From Flavobacteriales bacterium (GTDB taxonomy: Bacteria; Bacteroidota; Bacteroidia; Flavobacteriales; Flavobacteriaceae), in NCBI GenBank assembly GCA_018335925.1, contig JAGXRF010000061.1, forward strand, positions 20,575-84,574: DNA of 64,000 nucleotides, in the 5' to 3' direction. The position numbers and the translations under genes were made by a program. How positions within the stretch are numbered: position 1 is the stretch's first letter; each line of letters begins with the position of its first letter. The notes below the pieces were generated by a model. The model searched no databases. It worked only from the letters and a program-made list of their open reading frames with translations, and was not told the origin of the DNA. Below, in pieces: positions 8,836 to 18,462 of the stretch.

Positions 8836-10458
8836 TTACTTTTTGATGATTTTTTTCATTTGTGTTTCCTCGCCATTTTTAATCTCTACCATGTAGATTC
8901 CAGAATTTAATTCAGAAATATTGTAGTTTTCTAAGGCATTTTGGAATGATTTAACCAATCTCCCGTTTAAGTCATAAACATTCACACCGGTTACATCCAA
9001 GTTAGTTGCTTTGATATAAAATCCGTCATAAACTGGAACAGGATAAATGGAAACATTGTTTAAATTGTTCTCGTCTAAATTCAAAGGAACATTCACAAAC
9101 ACATCATCTAATAATAATTGAAACATATCTGCTACAGAATAACAGTGGAATCCTAAAACATAACTTCCTGTAGTTGCAGGAGTAAATGTTCCGGTTTGGG
9201 TAGTATAGGTTTCGTAGTTAATTCCGTTTAAACCAGAATCCCATAAAATAGTAGTTTGTGCAGCCACCGTATTGGTTGTACCAATAGTTGCTTTCATACT
9301 TTCAGGGTACATTACAGTTCCGTCCATTCTGGCTCTAACTTTAAAAGTTATAGTATACTGTATTCCTGCAGTTAAAGAAATAGCTCTTGAAAATAACCAA
9401 GCATTGGCAGCGTTGGTAGCATTAAAACCATAAACAGCATAGTTAGTTCCGGTAGCAGCAAAACCAGCAGTACTTCCAATTCCCCAGTTGTTTCCGGTTC
9501 CTGCATTGAATAAGGTCCAACCTGGATGTAGTGGATTTTCAAATCCATATTCAAAAGGTGCTTGAGCAATTGTGTGAAAAACATGTGCAGAAGTCCAAAC
9601 GCTTTTTTCACTAACGCTACATGCAGACCTAACCCAAACATAATAAGTTGTGGTATGACTTAATCCTGTTAAAGCAATAGAATTAGAAGTTGTGGTTCCA
9701 GTTGGAGTTGTAGATGCTGATGGGGCAGTGCTTGAAGTTGAAACAAAATATTCATAGCCATTTGCAGGAGCAGGCATGGTACCTGTAAAATTTACAGTAG
9801 CACTAGTTGTAGTTATATTTGTTGAAGTTACAGCTGTAGGGCTTACACATGAGGCTGTAAACGCAAATCTAGTTGCAGGTCTCCAGTTCGAGGTATTTAC
9901 TAAGGAAGCTGCTAACGCAGAATTATTAAATTCATTTCTAAGACCACCAACTATTGTAGTATTACACAATGCTACATTAGCTGTTGATAGAGGGTTAGTT
10001 GGATTTTCCCACTCAAAGGCTACATAAACACCACCTCCAGTATAAGTAAATGGGGTACCACCAGTTAATGTGATGTCCCAAAATCCAGTAGCAGCAGGAA
10101 TTGTAGTTGGGGCATTATGAACCATTGTCATACCATTGATTACATCTGTCCAAACATTTGATGCCTTTAAATAAGTTGCATCGGAGGTGTTTTGAATATA
10201 AATTTTCAAGGTACCTGATGTGGCAATATCTTGTGCAGTACCAAATTCAAAACTTAGTGCACTAACAGCAGTAGCGTTTGGAAATCCGCTAGCAGTCATT
10301 TCAGCCGGTGATATGATGTAACATGTTCTAGCATATCTTACAGCACCTTGAGGTGCTCTTGCATTTCCAGATGTAGATCCATTATTTGGCAAAACGGATA
10401 CAAACTGCTGTCCGTACGTTACCAAGCCTAATAATAAAAAGAGTAAAGTTTTTTTCAT
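8836..10458 (-). CDS. T9SS type A sorting-domain secreted protein with fibronectin III domain
   Basis: Signal peptide; C-tail IYPVPVYDGFYI...GIYMVEIKNGEETQMKKIIKK. Confidence 0.88.
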   Translation of the reverse strand: MKKTLLFLLLGLVTYGQQFVSVLPNNGSTSGNARAPQGAVRYARTCYIISPAEMTASGFPNATAVSALSFEFGTAQDIATSGTLKIYIQNTSDATYLKASNVWTDVINGMTMVHNAPTTIPAATGFWDITLTGGTPFTYTGGGVYVAFEWENPTNPLSTANVALCNTTIVGGLRNEFNNSALAASLVNTSNWRPATRFAFTASCVSPTAVTSTNITTTSATVNFTGTMPAPANGYEYFVSTSSTAPSASTTPTGTTTSNSIALTGLSHTTTYYVWVRSACSVSEKSVWTSAHVFHTIAQAPFEYGFENPLHPGWTLFNAGTGNNWGIGSTAGFAATGTNYAVYGFNATNAANAWLFSRAISLTAGIQYTITFKVRARMDGTVMYPESMKATIGTTNTVAAQTTILWDSGLNGINYETYTTQTGTFTPATTGSYVLGFHCYSVADMFQLLLDDVFVNVPLNLDENNLNNVSIYPVPVYDGFYIKATNLDVTGVNVYDLNGRLVKSFQNALENYNISELNSGIYMVEIKNGEETQMKKIIKK

Positions 10459-10496
10459 ATGATTTCAGTTTAAGTTTATGCGAAATTAAATAAAAA

Positions 10497-10532
10497 AAAC
10501 ACACCTAAAACCTTAAGTGTGTTTTTTTTAAA
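10497..10532. terminator. Bidirectional intrinsic terminator
   Basis: aaacacac...gtgtgttttttt hairpin. Confidence 0.75.
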
Positions 10533-10547
10533 GGAAATTTTTAGCCA

Positions 10548-12953
10548 CTAATTTTTTAAATATTTCTCCAAAAATTGGTCTTGTTCCCAAAGTAAATGCA
10601 AAATGTTTTCTTTGGCTACGTAACTATGGCTTTCTTTGGGTAAAATCACCATCCTTACAGGAGCACCTAACCCTTTTAAAGCTTGAAAATATCTTTCGGT
10701 TTGTAAGGTAAAAGTTCCAGGATTGTTGTCTGCCTCTCCGTGGGTTAACAACATTGGAGTTTTCATTTTAGAAGCATTCATAAAAGGCGACATGCCATTG
10801 TAAATTTCCGGTACATCCCAGTAGTTCCGTTGTTCACTCTGAAAACCAAACGGGGTAAGGGTTCGGTTGTATGCTCCACTTCGGGCAATGCCACATGCAA
10901 ATAAATTAGAATGCGATAACAAATTGGCTGTCATAAATGCACCATAGGAGTGTCCCCCAACACCTACTTTTTTACGGTTGATGTACCCTAATTTGTCCAC
11001 TGCATCAATGGCAGCTTCGGCATTGGCAACCAATTGCTCAATAAATGTATCGTTTGGTTCTTGGTTTCCTTCCCCAACAATTGGAAATGCAGCATTGTCT
11101 AAAACGGCATATCCTCGGGTTACCCAATACACAAAAGAGCCATAGTAAGGAAAAGTAAACTCATTTGGGTTAGAAGTTGTTTGCCCAGCCGTATTCTTGT
11201 CTTTGTACTCACGTGGATAAGCCCAAATTAACAAAGGCAATTTTTCTTTTTTGGATTTGTCGTAATTGGCAGGTAAATACAAGGTTCCAGAGAGTTCAAC
11301 ACCGTCTTTTCTTTGGTAAGTAATCAACTCTTTATGTACTTTTTGCAATGCTTCAAATGGGTTTTTGAAAAAAGTAATTTGTTGTAGTTTTTTGTTTTTA
11401 AAGTTTCGAATGTAGTAATTCGGATACTCGTTGGCCGATTGTATTTGTACCAAAACTTCTCCTTTTTTAAAGTCGATGATGGCATTCAAATCTTCTTTTT
11501 TTCCGGCAATTTTAGAAGTGTATAACCTCTTTTTTGTAAATGTTTTGGTGTCTAATTCGTCAATAAAAGGAAATTGTCCTTCTTTAGTAAAGCCATCTCC
11601 CATTAAATATGCTTTGCCATTTTCAATAGCAATCACATTTTTGCCAAATTCATTTTTCTTGGTTTCAAAACTTCCCGGATCAGAGTAAATGTCCTGGTAG
11701 TTTCTGTTCATCAATGTTTTGGCATTGCTATTGTCTCCAGAAGGGTTGATTACATAAGCCTTGGCATTTCTGGTATCGTACCATTGGTCAGAAACGATGG
11801 CAAAATTGGCATTTCCCCATTCGATCCCATTAAAACGTTGTTGTGTTTTAAAGATGTTTTTTGCAGGTTGCTTAAAAGGTGCATCCCACAAATACAATGC
11901 ATCTCTATGAGATACTTGATTTGCTTGATCCCCACCATCTAATGCTTCTACATAAAATAAAGTAGCAGGAGCATCTGCTCTCCAAGAAACATTTCTTTTA
12001 CCGGTTCTGGTAGAGGAAAATCCTTTTGGCATGATTTCATTTAAAGGTTGCTCGTGAATGACCTGTATCAAGTTGCCTTTGGCATCATATACACTCATTT
12101 TTTGTGGAAATCTACTGTAAGGAACGATATAGGAAAACGGTTTTTCGATGGTATTTAGTAATACATAATTTCCATCTGGTGAAAATGAAACAAAAGAATA
12201 TAAATTGGCAGCTAACCAAGGTTCGGCTTTGCCAGAAATTGAAATTTTCCACAATTCAGAAGTTGCAATACTTTCAAAATTGGCTTCATCTAATTTGTTT
12301 TTTAGCAAATCTTGGTAGGTTCTGTTTTGAGAAATTTTTCCATCTCCTACTGAAATAATCGGGCCACTTGGAATACTTTTTTTGTCTTCCAAAATTTCAG
12401 GTTTATTTTTTGGGAGCATTCGCACTAACAAATGCTCACTATCGTTGAACCAACTTACCGGATTTCCTAAGTTAGCATTCAAATTAGCCTCCGAAACTTT
12501 GGTAGCTTTGGCTTGCATTAAGTCTAAAATCCACAACTCTACTCCATTTGCAGTGGTATGCGTAAAAGCTAATTTTTTTTCATCCGGTGATAAACTATAA
12601 TTAGCCAATCTAGGATTGGCTGGTAATCCAGTAACTTGGGTTTCGGTTTTATCAGTAACTTTTCTTACTTTAATATTGTTGATGTAGGTAATGGTGCTGG
12701 AAATATTGGTAATCGGATTGATACGTAAACCACCTAAACGCAATTCATCTTGGTTTAAATCGTCTAGAGTTTTGTAGGTATCCCGATAGCTTAAAATCAT
12801 CCATTGCTTTTTGCTGTCCATGTTTACGGAAGGTGCTCTTTCGTATTCCGCTAATTCTAAAATTTCTTTAGGTGGTTTTTGGTAGGATAAATTTTCTTGT
12901 GCAAATGAAAATGCCACAAGCAATAAACAAAGTAGAAGGTTTGCTTTTTTCAT
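10548..12953 (-). CDS. S9-family serine peptidase (prolyl oligopeptidase-like)
   Basis: Signal peptide, beta-propeller-like N-terminus, VGGHSYGAFMTANLL nucleophile elbow, GEADNNPGTF, ESHSY. Confidence 0.93.
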   Translation of the reverse strand: MKKANLLLCLLLVAFSFAQENLSYQKPPKEILELAEYERAPSVNMDSKKQWMILSYRDTYKTLDDLNQDELRLGGLRINPITNISSTITYINNIKVRKVTDKTETQVTGLPANPRLANYSLSPDEKKLAFTHTTANGVELWILDLMQAKATKVSEANLNANLGNPVSWFNDSEHLLVRMLPKNKPEILEDKKSIPSGPIISVGDGKISQNRTYQDLLKNKLDEANFESIATSELWKISISGKAEPWLAANLYSFVSFSPDGNYVLLNTIEKPFSYIVPYSRFPQKMSVYDAKGNLIQVIHEQPLNEIMPKGFSSTRTGKRNVSWRADAPATLFYVEALDGGDQANQVSHRDALYLWDAPFKQPAKNIFKTQQRFNGIEWGNANFAIVSDQWYDTRNAKAYVINPSGDNSNAKTLMNRNYQDIYSDPGSFETKKNEFGKNVIAIENGKAYLMGDGFTKEGQFPFIDELDTKTFTKKRLYTSKIAGKKEDLNAIIDFKKGEVLVQIQSANEYPNYYIRNFKNKKLQQITFFKNPFEALQKVHKELITYQRKDGVELSGTLYLPANYDKSKKEKLPLLIWAYPREYKDKNTAGQTTSNPNEFTFPYYGSFVYWVTRGYAVLDNAAFPIVGEGNQEPNDTFIEQLVANAEAAIDAVDKLGYINRKKVGVGGHSYGAFMTANLLSHSNLFACGIARSGAYNRTLTPFGFQSEQRNYWDVPEIYNGMSPFMNASKMKTPMLLTHGEADNNPGTFTLQTERYFQALKGLGAPVRMVILPKESHSYVAKENILHLLWEQDQFLEKYLKN

Positions 12954-13026
12954 AGGTAGTAGGTTAGTATACTTTGAAGTAAAAGTAGAAAAACCTTAAA
13001 AGCAAAGTCTTAAAAAAAATAAAAAG

Positions 13027-13662
13027 TTATTCTTCTTTCACTACTATGAAAGAAGCCTTGTAGCCACCGGCTAAATTCCATACATTTCCAACTAAAGAAA
13101 TGCCTTTTTCATCTACAATTCTGAACTCAGCTGTATTTGGGCTATACAAACCTTCGTTGATAGCAATAAACTCAAACTTGTTAAAGCCTGGTTGAAGTTC
13201 TACTTCAATAGATTTGTAATCACCAGTTAAGTTAACTTCCTCTCGGATGACTTTTCCGTTGTGTAAAATTTTTACTTTATCTCCATCAACGGTTTCATGG
13301 TCACGACAAATCAATCGAAGGGTTTTAGATTTGGTAATCACATCTCCAAAATATTGGTCTTTTTTAAAGTCTTCGTGTGATGCTCCTTCTCTTTTTGGAA
13401 TACCTGGGTCAAATTTGGTTTTGGGTTTTACAAAATCGTCTTTTTGGGTCAAATCAATTTTTGATTTTTTTTCCAAATTAAAGTAGTCTTTGGTTGGCTT
13501 TTCGTCTTTTTCCCACAAATCAACAGAAGGGGTAGGAGGGGTATTGTCAGGCAACACGATACCACCACCTTTGATAGGTTTGCCTTTACTACCTTGGTCA
13601 ATTTGGGCATGTACCCATCCCATGGTGAATAGAAAAATAAAAAACAGATAATAGTTTCGCAT
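13027..13662 (-). CDS. Secreted protein of unknown function
   Basis: Signal peptide MRNYYLFFIFLFTMGWVHA; no family recognised. Confidence 0.7.
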   Translation of the reverse strand: MRNYYLFFIFLFTMGWVHAQIDQGSKGKPIKGGGIVLPDNTPPTPSVDLWEKDEKPTKDYFNLEKKSKIDLTQKDDFVKPKTKFDPGIPKREGASHEDFKKDQYFGDVITKSKTLRLICRDHETVDGDKVKILHNGKVIREEVNLTGDYKSIEVELQPGFNKFEFIAINEGLYSPNTAEFRIVDEKGISLVGNVWNLAGGYKASFIVVKEE

Positions 13663-13691
13663 GTATTTAGTTAATCAAAAACTATTCCAAT

Positions 13692-15101
13692 TTAAAATTT
13701 GTTTTCTACTTCTGCAGCTTGTAACATCAAATAATGCAAATCGGTGTTTTTTAAAAATCCGGGCATTAAATGACTTCCTGCACCCATCATACAAATTTCT
13801 ACAAAATCTGCAGAGTGATCGGTACCAATCCATCCAACCGAATTCCTCTTTTTTTGCATTTGAGCATACGATGCAAATGGCAGGTTTTTGTAGTTATAAA
13901 TTCCTTCTTCATTGGGTTCCAATCCTTGGTAGTATTTGTGTAAAGTTTGGGCTTCCTCTTTTTCTAACACAATGCCATGCACTGATTGGATCATTTCCTG
14001 AATTTGTTGTACAGAATTTTGCGGAGTAATTTGATTCAACAAAAAGTCATTGGATTGCTGGTAGCTTTGTAAACTGTCAAAATGTTCGTTGGCATTTTTT
14101 CCGTATAATAAACCTGGGTTTGCATTTCCATGGTCCGTACAAATGATTAGCAGGGTATCCGGATTTTTTTCTGTAAAATCAATGGCAACTTGCAAGGCTT
14201 CATCAAATGCTACTTGATCATACAACAAGCCTCCAATATCATTGGCATGTGCAGCCCAATCTACCCGACCTGCTTCTACTTGCAACACAAATCCTTTGGA
14301 ATGGTCTTTCATTAAATCAATTGCTTTGGCAGTCATTTCTGCCAAAGTAGGTACTTTTTCTTGTAGGTCGGTTTGGTGGTTCCAATCTACTCTGTAGGGT
14401 AAAGCATCTTGGTAAAAAACTCCTAAAACAGGTTTGCTGGCATTGGTGTTTTTTAAGGAAGTTTTGTTTTTTACTACTTGATATCCTTTTTGTGCATATG
14501 CAGTGTACAAGTCTTTTTTGTCTTTTCTTTTTTCTGCATTAAAGTATTGGTCTCCTCCGCCTAACAACACATCAAAACCTTGACTTAGATAAGTCTCTGC
14601 AATATCTTCTTGGCTGTTTCTGCTTTTGCTGTTTACCAAAAATCCTGCTGGTGTGGCATGTGTAATAGGCACGGTGGTAACGCAACCAGCTTTTTTACCT
14701 ACTTTTTTAAATTTTTGCCAAATAGGAAGCAACGCTTCCCCATCTACACTAACGTTTAAAGAACCATTTTTTACTCTAAAACCACTTCCCCAAGACGAAC
14801 TTGCTGCAGCAGAATCGGTAACAATTGAACTGGCCGAAGCCATGTCCATCAAGCCTCTTCGCACTTTATTTTCTCTATACAAATTCAACCAATTAGAACC
14901 TTTGCCATATTTTCGTTTCATGTATATATCAGCCATGTTTAAAGTCCCGGAACTCATCCCGTCACTTACCATGAAAATAATGTTTTTGGCTTTTTTGTTT
15001 TTGTTGGATAAAATTTCGTTCGCAAAAATTTGCTCAGGCAACAATAATCCGGTTCCAACGGTGGCTAAAGTGGTATTTTTAAAAAAGGATCTTCTGTTCA
15101 T
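13692..15101 (-). CDS. Alkaline phosphatase (PhoA-type)
   Basis: RRSFF Tat-like signal, IFMVSDGM, VTDSAAASSSWGSG, CTDHGNANPG, WIGTDHSADFVEICMMG. Confidence 0.93.
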   Translation of the reverse strand: MNRRSFFKNTTLATVGTGLLLPEQIFANEILSNKNKKAKNIIFMVSDGMSSGTLNMADIYMKRKYGKGSNWLNLYRENKVRRGLMDMASASSIVTDSAAASSSWGSGFRVKNGSLNVSVDGEALLPIWQKFKKVGKKAGCVTTVPITHATPAGFLVNSKSRNSQEDIAETYLSQGFDVLLGGGDQYFNAEKRKDKKDLYTAYAQKGYQVVKNKTSLKNTNASKPVLGVFYQDALPYRVDWNHQTDLQEKVPTLAEMTAKAIDLMKDHSKGFVLQVEAGRVDWAAHANDIGGLLYDQVAFDEALQVAIDFTEKNPDTLLIICTDHGNANPGLLYGKNANEHFDSLQSYQQSNDFLLNQITPQNSVQQIQEMIQSVHGIVLEKEEAQTLHKYYQGLEPNEEGIYNYKNLPFASYAQMQKKRNSVGWIGTDHSADFVEICMMGAGSHLMPGFLKNTDLHYLMLQAAEVENKF

Positions 15102-15183
15102 GCAGATTTTTTTTCAAATGTAACGGAAAACCAATGTTTTCAGATTAAGAAAATATTAAAAGTGAATTTCTGTATTTTCGAGG

Positions 15184-15735
15184 TTAAAATTTTTTATTTT
15201 GGATGATGTCGGCTAATAATTTTTTAGCTCGCAATAATTTTACTTTGATGCTGTTGAGAGGTTCTTCTAACTGCTCAGCCATATCTTGGTAGCTCATTTC
15301 GTGAAAGTATCGCAGTTGAATGACCTCTTGGTATGCAGGTTTTAACTGTTTGATGTAGTGTAATAACTCCGAAAGATGTTGTTCGTAAATTAGGTTGTCT
15401 TCTGCCGAAGGAGTTTCATCAATGATATTGTGGGCCATTTGTTCTCTTTGCTCATTGAGTTCCACCATGTTGCTTTTTCTTTTTCGCAAATTATCCAAAT
15501 GTACATTTTTGGCAATGGCTATCAACCACGTGTTGAACTGATATTCATGGTTGTACTGGTGGATTTTATCAAAAGCTTTCCCAAAAGTTTCTATGGTAAT
15601 GTCTTCAGCTTCTGTTTCGTTTTCTGTTCTTCGAAGCATAAAGTGATACACTTCGTTCCAATGGGTGTCTAATAAAGTGGTAAAACTATTTTGATCACCG
15701 TGTTTGGCTTTTTCTATGATTCGATTGGTTTCCAA
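15184..15735 (-). CDS. RNA polymerase sigma factor, ECF/sigma-70 family
   Basis: Sigma2 AEDITIETFGKAFDKI and sigma4 FHEMSYQDMAEQLEEPLNSIKVKLLRAKKLL. Confidence 0.94.
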   Translation of the reverse strand: METNRIIEKAKHGDQNSFTTLLDTHWNEVYHFMLRRTENETEAEDITIETFGKAFDKIHQYNHEYQFNTWLIAIAKNVHLDNLRKRKSNMVELNEQREQMAHNIIDETPSAEDNLIYEQHLSELLHYIKQLKPAYQEVIQLRYFHEMSYQDMAEQLEEPLNSIKVKLLRAKKLLADIIQNKKF

Positions 15736-16847
15736 TGTAGGGGCTTTGAAGTCAGATTTTTAAAATAGATAACTATTTGATAATAAATCAAAAATAGTTC
15801 CAAAAATGGTAAAAACCAAATCAAATCTTTTTCACCAAATTTTTTAGCAGCTTTAAAATAGATGATGTACAAACTTAGGTATCTAACCACTACCACCGGA
15901 ACTCCCCACAGCCAGTTTTGGGTTAGTATTAAGTAGCCAATGGCCAATGGGAAAAACAAAAAGTTGACCAAAAAATAGAGTGATAACTGCAACTTATCGG
16001 AAAATTTATAATGTGGTGCAGCCAACAAATGTCTTCTTTTTTGGTACATCCATTCGGTGTAAGTGGTTTTAGGCTCGGAGGTGGTAAATGATTCCGGATG
16101 TAAACTCCAAGTAGTGTTTTGTGCAGTTGCAGCTTCATTTACAAACAAATCGTCATCACCAGTCAACACTTTTAAATGGTTTTTAAAGCCATCTAACTGA
16201 AAAAACAAATCTTTATGGTATGCCAAGTTTCTTCCAACTCCCATGTAAGGTTTTCCTGCCATGGCCCAACCAAAATATTGCAAAGCGGTGTGAATGGTGT
16301 CAAATCGAATGATTTTATTGAGCCATGAGCCTTTGATTTTTTTGTAGGCACCGTATCCTAAAACCAAATTCTTTTTCATGGTAAATTGGCTGCTCATTTG
16401 AGCAATCCATTGTTTAGAGTTTGGAACACAGTCGGCATCGGTAAACAACAAATATGGGTTTTTGGCTGCTTTGATTCCAAGAGTAAGTGCGTATTTTTTA
16501 TTTCCCCAAAAATGTTCGTTTGGAGCTACTTTTACAATTTTTAAGTGTGCGTATTGTAGGGCAAATTCTTCTAAAACCTCTAATGTATTGTCAGAACTTC
16601 TATCGTCAATAACAACTACTTCAAAAAACGGGAAGTCTTGTTGCAGAATAGCAGGCAAATGTTTTTTTAAATTCTCAGCTTCGTTTTTTGCACAAACAAT
16701 CACGGATACTGCAATTCGTTTCGGAGTGCTTTCAGAAACTTTAGCAAAAGATAATCTGCGGTATACCAACCAATGATACAACAATTGGATGCTGGTAACC
16801 GCAACTAAAATATACCACAAAAAGTTTAAGTAAATTTCTGGTACCAA
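15714..16847 (-). CDS. Family 2 glycosyltransferase
   Basis: SVIVCAKNEAENL, VVIDDRSSDNT, FTDADCVP, C-terminal TM helices. Confidence 0.93.
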   Translation of the reverse strand: MVPEIYLNFLWYILVAVTSIQLLYHWLVYRRLSFAKVSESTPKRIAVSVIVCAKNEAENLKKHLPAILQQDFPFFEVVVIDDRSSDNTLEVLEEFALQYAHLKIVKVAPNEHFWGNKKYALTLGIKAAKNPYLLFTDADCVPNSKQWIAQMSSQFTMKKNLVLGYGAYKKIKGSWLNKIIRFDTIHTALQYFGWAMAGKPYMGVGRNLAYHKDLFFQLDGFKNHLKVLTGDDDLFVNEAATAQNTTWSLHPESFTTSEPKTTYTEWMYQKRRHLLAAPHYKFSDKLQLSLYFLVNFLFFPLAIGYLILTQNWLWGVPVVVVRYLSLYIIYFKAAKKFGEKDLIWFLPFLELFLIYYQIVIYFKNLTSKPLHWKPIES

Positions 16848-16849
16848 GG

Positions 16850-17053
16850 CTATGCGTGGGTTGGTTCAGAGCAATCTTTCATTTGTTCCGGAGTTTTTCC
16901 ACAAAAACTACAGTTTTCTCCGTCTTTATTCAAAAATGGACTTTGACTGGCACAAGTTCCGGCAAATTTGCCGTCTTTTTTTGCCCAAATTTTGATGGCT
17001 ATACCTGCAAAAGCAATGGCTAATAATCCTATAGTAAGTAAAGCTAGTTTCAT
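16850..17053 (-). CDS. Small membrane/secreted protein with CxxC motif
   Basis: N-terminal TM, NCSFCGKTPEQMKDC. Confidence 0.7.
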   Translation of the reverse strand: MKLALLTIGLLAIAFAGIAIKIWAKKDGKFAGTCASQSPFLNKDGENCSFCGKTPEQMKDCSEPTHA

Positions 17054-17085
17054 GAAATCGAAATTTGATGCAAAATTACAAAATT

Positions 17086-18324
17086 CTATTCATATCTCAA
17101 GGATTCTATGGGGTCTTGTTTGGCCGCTTTGATAGCTGGGAACAATCCGGAAATCACTGCAACCAAAAAACTCACAATTACTGCGGCAATCATCGCTCCC
17201 CAAGGGACAACAAAAACAAAATCCAGCAAATTTGCCACCCCATAACCAATCAACATACCTAAAATGATACCTACAAATCCACCCAATTGGCCTACTACTA
17301 CTGTTTCGGTAAAAAACTGCATGGCAATGGTGCTTCTTTTGGCACCAAGTGCTTTTCGAATTCCAATTTCTCGGGTTCTTTCAGAAACCGATACCAACAT
17401 GATATTCATCAATGCAATGGAAGAACCAAAAATGGTGATGATTCCGATTGCAATGGCAGCAACATTCAAAGCAATGGTGATAGAAAGTATTTGGTTGATC
17501 AATTCGTCACTTCGTTGAATGCCAAAATTGTTTTCTTCCACCGGATTTAATTTTCTAATCTGACGCATTACCAAAGTGGCTTCATTTATAGCATCACCCA
17601 ATAATTCTTGCTTCAATACATTTACACGTAAGTTGTAATTGATATTAGGTTGGGTATAAATAGAACGAGCAATTTGAAGCGGAATGATTACTCTTAAATC
17701 CTGACTATTTCCGAATGTAGAGCCTTTTTCTTTCAATACACCCACCACACGAAATTTGTTGCCACGAATAGAAACTATCTTGTCAATCGGGTTGATGTTT
17801 TGAAACAATCCTTTCATAAAATCTGAACCTAATACGCAAACGTTTTGGTTGTTATTGACCTCAAAAGGAGTGAAATTTCTACCAAATTGAAACTCTAAAC
17901 CAGAATTTGGAGCGTAAAATTCGTCTGCCCCAACAATGGTTATTTCAGGATCTGTTTTTTGGTTGTCGTATTTCACTTCGGCATTACTAGTTGCAACAAA
18001 AAATGAAGAAACATCTGCCAAAGGATAATAGTATTTTTCTTTAAATGCCTTTATATCGGGATAAGAAATAATAGGATTGATTTTTTCTCTTTCTTGTCTT
18101 CTTCCATTACCAATTCTCACTTCCATTTCGTACTGACGAATATTAAAGCCATTGGCTCCCATAGAGGAAAAATCGGAGGACAAAGTATTTTTAAATGCAG
18201 CCACCAAGGTTAAAATACTTACCAATGCGGTGATACCTAATGCAATGATGAAAATAGTTAACACAGTTCGCAACATTTGCGAACGAATGGAATGTAAGGC
18301 TACTTTGATATTTTCCTTGAGCAT
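17086..18324 (-). CDS. ABC transporter permease (MacB/FtsX-like)
   Basis: MLRTVLTIFIIALGI, NIMLVSVSERTREIGIRKALGAKRSTI, ends AAKQDPIESLRYE. Confidence 0.95.
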   Translation of the reverse strand: MLKENIKVALHSIRSQMLRTVLTIFIIALGITALVSILTLVAAFKNTLSSDFSSMGANGFNIRQYEMEVRIGNGRRQEREKINPIISYPDIKAFKEKYYYPLADVSSFFVATSNAEVKYDNQKTDPEITIVGADEFYAPNSGLEFQFGRNFTPFEVNNNQNVCVLGSDFMKGLFQNINPIDKIVSIRGNKFRVVGVLKEKGSTFGNSQDLRVIIPLQIARSIYTQPNINYNLRVNVLKQELLGDAINEATLVMRQIRKLNPVEENNFGIQRSDELINQILSITIALNVAAIAIGIITIFGSSIALMNIMLVSVSERTREIGIRKALGAKRSTIAMQFFTETVVVGQLGGFVGIILGMLIGYGVANLLDFVFVVPWGAMIAAVIVSFLVAVISGLFPAIKAAKQDPIESLRYE

Positions 18325-18416
18325 GAAAAAGCTTTGTGCTATTGGACTAAATGTTGTGTGTTTTGTTACAAAAACATCCTCTTTTTTAGAAGTAAGTTTC
18401 TAACAAAAATAGATTA

Positions 18417-18447
18417 TTGTTCGCTCTATTTCCTTTTCATACCTTTG
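18417..18447 (+). promoter_or_regulatory. Bacteroidetes-type promoter of hisS
   Basis: TTG-N20-TAcCTTTG (TAnnTTTG -7 element at 18440-18447). Confidence 0.6.
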
Positions 18448-18462
18448 CCAAAAATGTAAAAA

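Noticed and set aside
14626-15123. 165-aa plus-strand ORF
   Set aside because: Fully antisense to the alkaline phosphatase gene.
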